DNA of 64,000 nucleotides, from NCBI RefSeq assembly GCF_001305295.1, contig NZ_LJSI01000035.1:1-64000 (forward strand), in the 5' to 3' direction. Source of the stretch: Neptunomonas antarctica (GTDB taxonomy: Bacteria; Pseudomonadota; Gammaproteobacteria; Pseudomonadales; Balneatricaceae). The position numbers and the translations under genes were made by a program. Shown here in pieces: positions 9,819 to 18,278 of this stretch. The notes below the pieces were generated by a model, which was not told the origin of the DNA, ran no database searches, and worked only from the letters and a program-made list of their open reading frames with translations. Within the stretch, counting starts at the first letter, position 1, and the number at the start of each line of letters is the position of its first letter.

Positions 9819-10789
9819 TTCTTATCAACAAACTGGCTGTTAATGTGTTCTATCCCGAAAACAGGCTGAGCCACTAATCCGTTTGAAATCATGGTTTGTT
9901 GAGTTTTATTCGCGGTACTTATAATCGTTGCCTGCTTTCCACTTAATAGCTGCTGATTATCTGCCCTATCCAGTAACTTTAAACCACCCAGCGCACTGTC
10001 CAGTTCAGACACAGAAATGCTTAACCGTGGGGCCATTTTCTGCAACGCATCCGCTCTTTTCTGAGTAATCAAATCAAGGCTTTCAAACCAACCATTGACT
10101 AACATCTTAAGCTGCGGATGTTTTTTATTAATCACATCCTCACGAGTAACCAATACATCAATAATTTCGCCAGGGATTTGCTGACTGGAAAAGATGATAT
10201 TCCCCCCATGCTTTACTAACTGAGTTTTGACCGGATCAAAAGTCACTACCGCGTCCACCTCATGTTGAATAAAGGCATTCGTATGCTGGTTAACTTCCAT
10301 AAAAACAATCTGGATATCATGGGTAGTTAAGTGGTTAAGCTCCAATACCCGAGAAAGTACGTAAGCACCTAACGCCGTGCTTTCCACACCCACTTTCTTC
10401 CCTTTCAATTGTTGAATACTTTTAATGTCAGTCTGTGCGACAACAACATCACCACCTGCTGAAAAATCAGTTCCCAAAATAATACGAGTATCCGGCCTAT
10501 CCGCAATTAATGAGATTGTCTCGTCCAGAGTCAACGCAGCTACATCCACTGAATGATTACGAAAAGCACTAAGTACTTCACTGGCTGAATTAAACTCAAC
10601 CATTTTAATTCTACCCAAATCCAAGAATCCGGACGAACGAGCCAAGTAAAGAGGCTCATAACCCGGCCACACATTAGTACCTACTTTTAACGTACCTGTT
10701 TGTTCATGGGTACACGAAAACAATGGGAAAATAACTAAAAAGAGAAACAGAAGTGGTCTTGTTAATCTCAAAAACATAAATAGATCCAT
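9815..10789 (-). CDS. Periplasmic substrate-binding lipoprotein (NMT1/SsuA-like)
   Basis: 324 residues. The N-terminus is basic and hydrophobic, then ends in a lipobox-like FPLFSC, so it is probably a lipoprotein. The body, with LKVGTNVWPGYEPLYLAR and later LKGKKVGVESTALGAYVLSR, matches the NMT1/THI5-like and SsuA-type binding proteins of ABC importers. No permease or ATPase gene is next to it. Instead its last 4 bases overlap the start of a membrane GGDEF-EAL gene. This arrangement argues for signalling rather than uptake, though a distant permease cannot be excluded. Confidence 0.88.
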   Translation of the reverse strand: MDLFMFLRLTRPLLFLFLVIFPLFSCTHEQTGTLKVGTNVWPGYEPLYLARSSGFLDLGRIKMVEFNSASEVLSAFRNHSVDVAALTLDETISLIADRPDTRIILGTDFSAGGDVVVAQTDIKSIQQLKGKKVGVESTALGAYVLSRVLELNHLTTHDIQIVFMEVNQHTNAFIQHEVDAVVTFDPVKTQLVKHGGNIIFSSQQIPGEIIDVLVTREDVINKKHPQLKMLVNGWFESLDLITQKRADALQKMAPRLSISVSELDSALGGLKLLDRADNQQLLSGKQATIISTANKTQQTMISNGLVAQPVFGIEHINSQFVDKK

Positions 10790-10946
10790 TCATCAATTAC
10801 ATTCTAGTGTAGCAGCAAATATACAAGCCACATTTTGGAATGTCTTAGAAATAAGGAGTATCGATTCAACTTAGGTTCATTTAATTTATCTTTTAATGTT
10901 AAAGCGGAAGGATATCGCAAACATATAATAAATTTGGAGAAATACC

Positions 10947-11246
10947 ATGACTAAATTAGTCTCGCACCGCTTTATGCGTACCCTGATCATCACTTTTACG
11001 CTTTTGGGTTCGTCACAATCGATGGCTGCTTCAGTTTGTAAAGGACAACCGGATGCTGCCTGCGGTCAAAATGATTCATGCTATTGGGTTACAGGATATC
11101 AGCGCTCTGATGGCGCAAATGTAAAAAGTCACTGTCGGACGAAGCCACAAGCTTCATTGAAAGACTCAGCAAAAGAAACATCAGAAGTAACGGACACTAA
11201 AAAAATGGCCACTAAAGTGGATAAAAAATTATCTGAAACGCAGTAA
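10947..11246 (+). CDS. Small exported cysteine-containing protein, unknown function
   Basis: 99 residues, start ATG with GGAG seven bases upstream. A signal peptide is evident (basic start, hydrophobic LIITFTLLG, then SMAAS). The mature part carries four Cys in the pattern C-x7-C-x5-C-x17-C within VCKGQPDAAC, DSCYWVTGY and SHCRTKP, which could form two disulphides in the periplasm. The C-terminal third is Lys, Ser and Thr rich and probably disordered. I recognise this short C-C-CxWV-CR arrangement from hypothetical proteins but know no function. It is divergent from the binding-protein gene. Confidence 0.75.
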   Translation: MTKLVSHRFMRTLIITFTLLGSSQSMAASVCKGQPDAACGQNDSCYWVTGYQRSDGANVKSHCRTKPQASLKDSAKETSEVTDTKKMATKVDKKLSETQ

Positions 11247-11504
11247 CCCCTATTCAGGAGGAGGGGCGGCACCCTAAAGGCTTATGTTTAGCATCCAGGG
11301 GCTTATTCAACCTCTCCTCTTTTTCTCTGCTCCCTCTCTATCTCTGCATCCTCAGGAAAGATCACTTAATGCATTACCTCTGTATAACTTATCGACAAAT
11401 TCCCTGAATAAAGGCAGTGTAAAGCTGTGGATAACCTCTTAACGATTCATCCCAGCCGTCACAGGAAACACGTTCCATACAACTGTTGTTTTTTTGATCA
11501 ATTG

Positions 11505-12023
11505 TCACTGTAATAACAAATTACTGGGTCTTACCGCTTTCCAGTATTTTGCAGACCAATACGAGTTGTCCAATCGGGACTGAGTCACGCCTTTGCTACT
11601 AGATACATGTATAAACTGCTCACTCCCCACATAGATACCTACGTGACGATTAAACATACTGGTTTTAAAAAGGACAAGATCACCTGGACGCACTGATTGG
11701 CGCGGTATTTCCGGGCCTGAGCGGGCTTGTGCTTTAGTTGTTCTGGGCAAATTTACATTAAATAGATCACGATAAGTCATCAAGACAAAAGCGGAGCAAT
11801 CTACACCTTGACGAGACGCCCCGCCAAACTTATAAGGCGTGCCATTCCATTTAGAATAATGTGCCTGTAGCTGATTTTTCACTGGCACATAAGCTCTATC
11901 AACCAGTGGGTTATGATAGGGCTGGTTACTTACACACCCTGACAACAATCCACTCACAATGACGATAGAAAGCGAGCGATAGAAAAACAGGTTAGCGTTT
12001 TCGCATATATTTTGTATTTTCAT
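11505..12023 (-). CDS. NlpC/P60 family lipoprotein peptidase
   Basis: 172 residues, with a lipobox LLSGC at Cys30. The catalytic triad of the NlpC/P60 family is visible: Cys76 in GVDCSAFV, His127 in RHVGIY and His139 in FIHVSS. Family members such as Spr/MepS cut D-glutamyl-diaminopimelate or related cross-links in peptidoglycan, acting at the outer membrane inner face. Length and architecture match the small Spr/NlpC class. No clear ribosome site precedes the ATG. It is monocistronic as far as I can see. Confidence 0.92.
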   Translation of the reverse strand: MKIQNICENANLFFYRSLSIVIVSGLLSGCVSNQPYHNPLVDRAYVPVKNQLQAHYSKWNGTPYKFGGASRQGVDCSAFVLMTYRDLFNVNLPRTTKAQARSGPEIPRQSVRPGDLVLFKTSMFNRHVGIYVGSEQFIHVSSSKGVTQSRLDNSYWSAKYWKAVRPSNLLLQ

Positions 12024-12100
12024 AATTTATTACTAACGACAGTAAGATTAATTCAACTATTCTTCGTGTCATTCTCCCCTCATTACGGAAGTTCGCTGTT

Positions 12101-12757
12101 TTGTGTACTACACCTTTGCAGTATAGACCTACATTAACAGAAGAAACGCTGGACTTAGTCGCTAAAGAATTATCACAACACGGCTTTATTGTATTAAAAA
12201 GTGCATTATCTGCCGAATTAGTCCGCCATCTATTAACGATTGCCGCGGCGCACGTCACACAATTCCAGCCGGCAGGTATAGGCCGGGAAAAAAAACATCA
12301 CTTAAACAACACAATAAGAACAGATAAAATACGTTGGATGGATCCATCCAACATTACGGAATCAGCCTATTTAGGGGAGATGGAAACATTACGTAAAGCC
12401 ATGAACAAACGACTCTTTATGGGACTCTTTGATTATGAGGCTAATTTTGCTCACTACCCTCCCGGCGCATTTTATAAAAAGCATCTGGATGCTTTTAAAG
12501 GACAAACAAACCGCGTACTGACAACCGTCTTTTATCTGAATGAGAACTGGGATGAAACAGATGGTGGCGATCTTGTTGTATATAATTTAGACAATCAGAT
12601 TATCCGTCATATTAAGCCCGATGCAGGAACGCTGGTTATTTTTCTAAGTGATGAGTTCCCCCACGAAGTCAGCAAAGTATTTAAAGATCGATACAGTATT
12701 GCCGGCTGGTTTCGAATCAACAACTCCTCCGCATATCGAGTGGATCCTGCGTCTTAG
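12101..12757 (+). CDS. 2-oxoglutarate/Fe(II) oxygenase, prolyl 4-hydroxylase-like
   Basis: About 218 residues. The double-stranded beta-helix core has an HxD...H iron site (His128, Asp130 in KKHLDAF, His188 in FPHEV) and Arg197 placed to bind 2-oxoglutarate. GGDLVVY and AGTLVIF are typical of P4Hc-type enzymes. There is no ATG near the start; TTG at 12101 or TTG at 12116 are the best candidates, with GGAAG about 9 bases before the first. The frame is open back to 12026. Relatives hydroxylate proline in proteins such as EF-Tu, or free small molecules; the substrate is unknown. Confidence 0.85.
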   Translation: MCTTPLQYRPTLTEETLDLVAKELSQHGFIVLKSALSAELVRHLLTIAAAHVTQFQPAGIGREKKHHLNNTIRTDKIRWMDPSNITESAYLGEMETLRKAMNKRLFMGLFDYEANFAHYPPGAFYKKHLDAFKGQTNRVLTTVFYLNENWDETDGGDLVVYNLDNQIIRHIKPDAGTLVIFLSDEFPHEVSKVFKDRYSIAGWFRINNSSAYRVDPAS

Positions 12758-12943
12758 CTTATCGAAAGCGGTAAGCACACTGTATGCTGGTTTACTTGAA
12801 TGCGCGGGCGGCGATACGGTTCTTAACCACTATCGCTGAAATAGCAAACTTATTGGTGTACCGTTTTTACTTTTCCTCTCTCCTACATAGCGCATTTCTG
12901 GTAGGATGCACTCTGACTAAGAATTTTCAGAGAGTAGCACACG

Positions 12944-14251
12944 GTGTTCACAGACTTCTCCCTTGATACGCGTTTGCTAAAAGCACTCGACGCACTATCC
13001 TTCACGACCCCAACTGACGTCCAGAAAGCGGCGATACCTCTCGCGATGGCAGGCAAAGACGTATTGGTTACAGCAGAAACAGGGAGCGGTAAAACCGCCG
13101 CCTTTGCTTTGCCCGTATTGCATGCCATGTTGGACTCACCCGCACCACAAAGTGGAGCACGCGTCCTGATTCTCACGCCTACAAGAGAATTAGCACAGCA
13201 ACTGGCCAAACATATCGATGCTCTGGCGCAATTTACTTTTCTTAAAACCGATACTGTATGTGGTGGAGAAACCTTCAAACCACAAGCCGCGCGACTCAGA
13301 AAAAATCCTGAAATACTGATCGCCACGCCAGGACGCATGATCGACCATTTAGATAAGCGCACACTGTGCCTCGATGAAATTGAGTTTCTGATTCTGGATG
13401 AAGCAGACCGCATGCTGGATATGGGATTCCATGAAGATGTTGAACGCATCATCAACACCTGTCCTGAAAACCGTCAAACCATGCTATTTTCGGCGACGCT
13501 AGCGCATGCAAATATGCGTTCGGTCATCACTGCATCGATGAAAGATCCTATATCGGTAAAGCTAAATAGCCACCGGGAAGTACATTCAAACATACGTCAA
13601 CAAATCGTTCTCGCCAATGATGTTGCACTGAAAGATAAGCAGCTGGTCTCGTTATTGAAAAATGACACCTTTGAAAAAGCGATTGTTTTTACAAACACAA
13701 AAATTAACGCCAACCGCTTAAACGGCTATTTGAGATATAATGATATCCGCGCGGGTGTCATCCATGGTGATTTGACGCAAGAACAACGCACCCATGCGAT
13801 GGGGCTTCTTGCCAGCGGAAAAATCAATGTACTGGTAGCAACCGATGTCGTTGCCAGGGGTATTGATGTTAAAGGGATTGACCTGGTCATTAATGTTGAA
13901 ATGTCCCGCAGTGGCGACGATCATACCCATCGCGTAGGCAGAACAGGTCGTGCAGGCGAACAAGGGGTAGCAATTTCATTGGTCGGTCCGACAGAATGGA
14001 ATTTAATGTCCAGTATCGAACGCTACCTTAAAACACAGTTTGAAATACGCGTCATTAAAGGTCTTGAAGGTAGTTATGCCGGCCCTAAAAAATTAAAAGC
14101 CTCAGGCAAAGCCGCCGGAACTAAAAAGAAAAAGATTGATAAAAAAGCGACCGACAACAAACTCAAGACCAAGAAAAAGCAAGGAGCGCGCCCAAGCGAG
14201 CCTAAAAACCGAGTGATTGTAGATGGGTTTGCGCCGGTAAAAAGAAAGTAG
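12944..14251 (+). CDS. DEAD-box RNA helicase (SrmB-like)
   Basis: 435 residues with all helicase motifs: Walker A AETGSGKT, PTRELA, TPGR, DEAD in LDEADRMLDMGF, SAT, and HRVGRTGR. The N-terminal Q-motif region is FSLDTRLLKALDALSFTTPTDVQ. The C-terminal tail from about 380 is Lys-rich and likely binds RNA. The start is GTG, with GAGAG upstream. Overall it is closest to the SrmB/RhlE class involved in ribosome assembly or RNA decay. It converges with the next gene, leaving 30 bp between the stops. Confidence 0.93.
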   Translation: MFTDFSLDTRLLKALDALSFTTPTDVQKAAIPLAMAGKDVLVTAETGSGKTAAFALPVLHAMLDSPAPQSGARVLILTPTRELAQQLAKHIDALAQFTFLKTDTVCGGETFKPQAARLRKNPEILIATPGRMIDHLDKRTLCLDEIEFLILDEADRMLDMGFHEDVERIINTCPENRQTMLFSATLAHANMRSVITASMKDPISVKLNSHREVHSNIRQQIVLANDVALKDKQLVSLLKNDTFEKAIVFTNTKINANRLNGYLRYNDIRAGVIHGDLTQEQRTHAMGLLASGKINVLVATDVVARGIDVKGIDLVINVEMSRSGDDHTHRVGRTGRAGEQGVAISLVGPTEWNLMSSIERYLKTQFEIRVIKGLEGSYAGPKKLKASGKAAGTKKKKIDKKATDNKLKTKKKQGARPSEPKNRVIVDGFAPVKRK

Positions 14252-14265
14252 AACGCAAAAAAAGG

Positions 14266-14302
14266 CAGGACGAAAGCGGTATTAAATAACGTAATCGTCC
14301 TG
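14266..14302. terminator. Weak convergent inverted repeat
   Basis: CAGGACGA (14266-14273) and TCGTCCTG (14295-14302) are perfect complements separated by 21 bases, between or overlapping two convergent gene ends. The right arm is inside the last codons of the GGDEF-EAL gene. The long loop and lack of a T-run make it a poor classical terminator. Confidence 0.3.
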
Positions 14303-16492
14303 TTGGTTGATAGGCTCCAGGCACCTATCAATGATCTGCATAATAGGCTGAGGTCTGGACAACCAATACCCCTGAATATAATCACAATCAAATTGCTGCA
14401 ACAAATCAAGCTGCCCCAACTCTTCCACACCTTCAGCAATTACCACAATATCCAATACCTGTCCCATTTTTATAATAACCTCAACCAACATTCGGTCCTG
14501 TTTACTAGTGAGCAGATCCTGAACAAAACTTTTATCTATCTTTAAATAATCTACAGGATAATTACGCAGATAATTGATCGCAGAATAACCCGTTCCAAAA
14601 TCATCAATAGCGAACTGTACACCAATTTCATGCAAAGCAGATATCACATCAATATGCGCTGCATGCCGCCCCATAAATAAGGACTCTGTAATTTCAAAGA
14701 TAAACCGATGGCTATCCACCTCGTTGTCTTTGAAAATATTTTTCCATGTTTCATAGGCTTTTATAGAATAAAACTCACTAGCTGAACGATTAACTGATAT
14801 TTTTATATCTAAACCTGCCTCCAAAAAAACACGCATATCCTTGCATGCCTGCTGCAGCACCCAATTTCCAAGACCCACAATGGAGCCAGTGCGCTCAGCT
14901 ACGGGAATAAAAAAATCTGGCATTACCAAGCCTTTTTCAGGATGATTCCAGCGGATTAACGCCTCACACTTATCAACCTGGCGCGTTTTAATATTAAGTA
15001 TCGGTTGATAATAAAGCTCAAACTCATCGGCCGCTAATCCACGCAGGAGATCAGCGTTCACTAATAAATGGTGCTGAGCTTCTACCTGCATACTTTCATT
15101 AAAGAAAAAATGCGTGTTACGCCCAGCATGTTTTGCAGCGTACATCGCCTGATCCGAATGCAGAAGCAAACTTTCGATATCCTGTCCATCAAAAGGATAC
15201 ATAGCAATGCCTATACTGGCAGTTATCAAATAAGGGTGACTGTCTAATATAAAAGGCTGTTCAATCTTGGTCTGAAGTTTTTCAGCTAATAAATCGGCCT
15301 GAATAACGTCACTCACATTGCGAAAAACAATAACGAATTCATCGCCAGCCAAACGAGCGACTATATCGGTATCGCGTGCAGATTGCTGTAAACGTTGTGC
15401 AAAATCAGTCAGTAAATTATCGCCGACACTATGTCCAAGACTGTCGTTTACCTGTTTGAAATGATCGATATCAATAAAGAAAATAGCAAAACTCTGTTCC
15501 TCCCGCACCATCACTCTAATAAGACTGGCTAATCGCTGACCAAAATAATAGCGGTTAGGCAAGCCGGTTAATGCGTCATAATTTGCCCGATAATTCGCCG
15601 TATTAACAGCCAACGTTTTTTGTTGGTACACGAGTGCAAACAAAAAACCTGCCACTGACATTATCAGCATCAGAATACATGCCACGCCCCACAACATGTA
15701 GACTCTGAATGGCTGAACTGACCAACCATCTACAGGCCTCACTGCCAGCTGCCATTCACCATGCGGCAAATTAATATTACGCATGACAGCGCCTGCATCA
15801 AAAGCCTTCTCTGATCCAAAAAACAGTTCGCCCTTTGCCCCGGTTCCATCCCGTCCGCGCATACCTAACAACAATCCAGAATAATTTTCTGTTATTCCAG
15901 CCTCCGCCAACAGCGCGTCATAATCCAAAACTGCAGAAATAATACCCCACAATTGCTTGCCGTTATTATGCTCAATATAAACGGGAAGCCTGGCGATAAG
16001 CGCTATTCCACCCTGGACAAGTTCCAATGGTCCAGATAAAACAATGGTATTGAATTGAATAGCCTCTAACACGGAATCAACCTGCTGTTGATTTTCCGTG
16101 TAATTTAACCCTATTGCTTTTTCATTCCCCTCTAAAGGATAGATATAATTGACAATAAGATCGGGAGCGAAGGCCACATGGCTAATGTGTAATCCATCTG
16201 AGAGTAACTCTTTTAATAACCGCCCGAATCTGTTTTGGTCCATAGACGGGTTAATAGCTACCTCTGCCCGAAGCGCTTTCAACACGGCAAGATCGGCATT
16301 GATTTCGCCTTCCAATCTTGCGCGTAAAGTACCTATCTGGCTAACAGCACGGAACAACGCTTCGCCTTGCAGACGCTTGACTTCGCTATGAATTAACAAT
16401 GAAGAAATAGAAAGTGTGAAAAGACCAGCAAGAATAGCCGACCAGATAGGCTTATGTATCAAGAGCTTCGCTAACAAAGAAGGAAGTTTCAT
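14282..16492 (-). CDS. CHASE-GGDEF-EAL membrane protein
   Basis: 736 residues. A membrane segment (about 15-35) and a second (about 265-287) flank a CHASE-type periplasmic sensor containing LSDGLHISHVAFAPDLIVNYIYP and later LPVYIEHNN. Then follow GGDEF (about 300-460) and EAL (about 470-725). The cyclase signature reads AGDEF rather than GGDEF; this variant is found in some active enzymes. The EAL half keeps CEALIRW and DDFGTGYSAI and so looks competent. CHASE domains sense small extracellular ligands. No partner gene is adjacent on its strand. Confidence 0.92.
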   Translation of the reverse strand: MKLPSLLAKLLIHKPIWSAILAGLFTLSISSLLIHSEVKRLQGEALFRAVSQIGTLRARLEGEINADLAVLKALRAEVAINPSMDQNRFGRLLKELLSDGLHISHVAFAPDLIVNYIYPLEGNEKAIGLNYTENQQQVDSVLEAIQFNTIVLSGPLELVQGGIALIARLPVYIEHNNGKQLWGIISAVLDYDALLAEAGITENYSGLLLGMRGRDGTGAKGELFFGSEKAFDAGAVMRNINLPHGEWQLAVRPVDGWSVQPFRVYMLWGVACILMLIMSVAGFLFALVYQQKTLAVNTANYRANYDALTGLPNRYYFGQRLASLIRVMVREEQSFAIFFIDIDHFKQVNDSLGHSVGDNLLTDFAQRLQQSARDTDIVARLAGDEFVIVFRNVSDVIQADLLAEKLQTKIEQPFILDSHPYLITASIGIAMYPFDGQDIESLLLHSDQAMYAAKHAGRNTHFFFNESMQVEAQHHLLVNADLLRGLAADEFELYYQPILNIKTRQVDKCEALIRWNHPEKGLVMPDFFIPVAERTGSIVGLGNWVLQQACKDMRVFLEAGLDIKISVNRSASEFYSIKAYETWKNIFKDNEVDSHRFIFEITESLFMGRHAAHIDVISALHEIGVQFAIDDFGTGYSAINYLRNYPVDYLKIDKSFVQDLLTSKQDRMLVEVIIKMGQVLDIVVIAEGVEELGQLDLLQQFDCDYIQGYWLSRPQPIMQIIDRCLEPINQQDDYVI

Positions 16493-16647
16493 TTTCCCTG
16501 AACTTTTAAATAATAATTAAAAAAGTGCATACTATAAAATAACCACTCACTGAATTAGCCCAATCCATTGGTAGCTATTAATGCTCAATAATATAATTCA
16601 GTATAGACACTTTTTTTAAGTTACCGCCATAAAATAACTAAAATATA

Positions 16648-18042
16648 TTATTCAATATCAATAACCTTTCCGGGATTCATGAGGTTATCCGGATCCAGCG
16701 AGCCTTTTATTATTTTCATGATATCAACACCTGCAGGCAACTCCTCCTGCAAATACGATTTTTTCCCCTGACCGATTCCATGCTCACCCGTACAAGTGCC
16801 CCCCACACTTAACGCGCGACGAATTAACCGATCATGAAACGCATCAATTACTTTTAGCTCTTCGGCATTGCTTGGATCAACTGCCGCTACCACATGAAAA
16901 TTACCATCCCCTACATGCCCGACAATGGGCATTGAAAACCCTGTTCCGGTAATATCCACAACCGTTTCAAGAATGCAGTCCGCTAAGCGAGAGAGAGGCA
17001 CACACACATCTGTTGAATAAATACGGGCATTCGGGCGCCTTGCGCGCGCGGCATATGCCAAATCGTGGCGGGCTTGCCAGAGCGCATTCCGTTCTTCCGT
17101 ATTAAAAGCCCATTGGAAATCACCTCCCTGATGTTCGCTCGATAACTCTTTCACTATTTCAGCCTGCTCAGCTACCCACTGTTGTGTCCCATGAAACTCT
17201 AAAAAAAGATGAGGCAATAACGGATAATCAGTGTGGCTGAATTGGTTAACCGCCTCTATAGCAACTGCATCTAACAGCTCTATCCGGGCAACGGGCACTC
17301 CCATCTGGATGGTCTCGATAACAGTATCTATAGCGTCTTTTAATGATGAAAATGAACACACAGCCGCGGAGATAGCTTCAGGAACAGCATGCAAACGCAA
17401 TGTAATCTCACAAATAATGCACAACGTCCCCTCCGAACCTACAAAGAGCCGTGTCAAATCATAACCTGCCGCCGATTTTCGTGCCCGACTACTCGTCTTG
17501 ACAATTTTCCCATCAGCCAGCACTACCGTTAACGATAGTACCGCTTCGCGCATCGTTCCATACCTGACCGCATTGGTACCTGAAGCACGCGTTGCAGCCA
17601 TGCCTCCAATCGATGCATCAGCACCGGGATCAATAGGGAAAAATACGCCTCTGTCCCGAATATATTCATTCAGCTGTTTACGGGTTACGCCGGCTTGCAC
17701 GACACAGTCCATATCCTCAGCGGAAACACTCAATATTTTATTCATCAGTGACATATCAATACTCAAACCACCGTGTATCGCATTGACCCCACCTTCCATG
17801 GCGGTTCCTGTGCCAAAAGGCAGCATTGGCATATGATGCCGCATACAGATATGAGCGATTTCTGATACTTCCGAGGTGCTCTTAGGAAACGCAACTGCCT
17901 CTGGCATGGCAGGCTGATGAAACGATTCATCATGCGCATGGTGCTGCCTGACACTAGGAGAGGTTTCCAGCCGATCGCCCAACAAATCCTTTAATTCCTT
18001 TAACGCTACGGTAAAATTTGCCATCATCAATGCTCTTTTCAT
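16648..18042 (-). CDS. FAD-linked oxidase, D-lactate/2-hydroxyacid dehydrogenase type (GlcD/Dld family)
   Basis: 464 residues. The FAD-binding PCMH domain is shown by LPFGTGTAMEGGV near residue 90 and PGADASIGGMAATRASG; the C-terminal domain has IVGHVGDGNFHVV and GGTCTGEHGIGQGKK, with His residues expected to hold a metal. The family oxidises D-lactate, glycolate or other 2-hydroxy acids and passes electrons to the respiratory chain. It lies downstream of the teaABC genes in the same direction with a 236-bp gap, so it may or may not belong to the ectoine island. Alternative starts exist at the double ATG six codons in. Confidence 0.88.
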   Translation of the reverse strand: MKRALMMANFTVALKELKDLLGDRLETSPSVRQHHAHDESFHQPAMPEAVAFPKSTSEVSEIAHICMRHHMPMLPFGTGTAMEGGVNAIHGGLSIDMSLMNKILSVSAEDMDCVVQAGVTRKQLNEYIRDRGVFFPIDPGADASIGGMAATRASGTNAVRYGTMREAVLSLTVVLADGKIVKTSSRARKSAAGYDLTRLFVGSEGTLCIICEITLRLHAVPEAISAAVCSFSSLKDAIDTVIETIQMGVPVARIELLDAVAIEAVNQFSHTDYPLLPHLFLEFHGTQQWVAEQAEIVKELSSEHQGGDFQWAFNTEERNALWQARHDLAYAARARRPNARIYSTDVCVPLSRLADCILETVVDITGTGFSMPIVGHVGDGNFHVVAAVDPSNAEELKVIDAFHDRLIRRALSVGGTCTGEHGIGQGKKSYLQEELPAGVDIMKIIKGSLDPDNLMNPGKVIDIE

Positions 18043-18188
18043 CTATTAAATACTGCTTCATGCGACTGATGCCTTAAACTGACGACCACCATAGCCGATG
18101 TTTTTATCAAGCATACTTCATCGATTTTTTAAAACGACTCTGATATTCATCAGATTAAAAGGCTGTTTATATTTAACAGTAACACCTA

Positions 18189-18223
18189 TTACCGGCATTA
18201 GCCCCTAAGCTAAATACCGGTAA
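18189..18223. repeat. Hairpin between teaC and the FAD oxidase gene
   Basis: TTACCGG (18189-18195) pairs with CCGGTAA (18217-18223), and inside it TTAGC pairs with GCTAA. There is no long T-run on either strand. It may be an mRNA 3' end stabiliser or inefficient terminator after teaC. The rest of the gap 18043-18278 shows nothing I can name. Confidence 0.35.
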
Positions 18224-18278
18224 TATGAATGTTTAAACAGTCATTACTGAGCAAGGAAAGGGTAAAGGCAGTATTCCA

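Noticed and set aside
11426-11434. Perfect DnaA-box-like TGTGGATAA, also present at 59734-59742
   Set aside because: Only single copies in separate gaps, without DnaA, DnaN or an AT-rich repeat cluster. Not enough to call an origin.
16493-16647. Possible promoter element between the CHASE-GGDEF-EAL gene and the FAD oxidase gene
   Set aside because: The stretch is AT-rich but shows no clear -35/-10 pair with good spacing, so I did not call a promoter.
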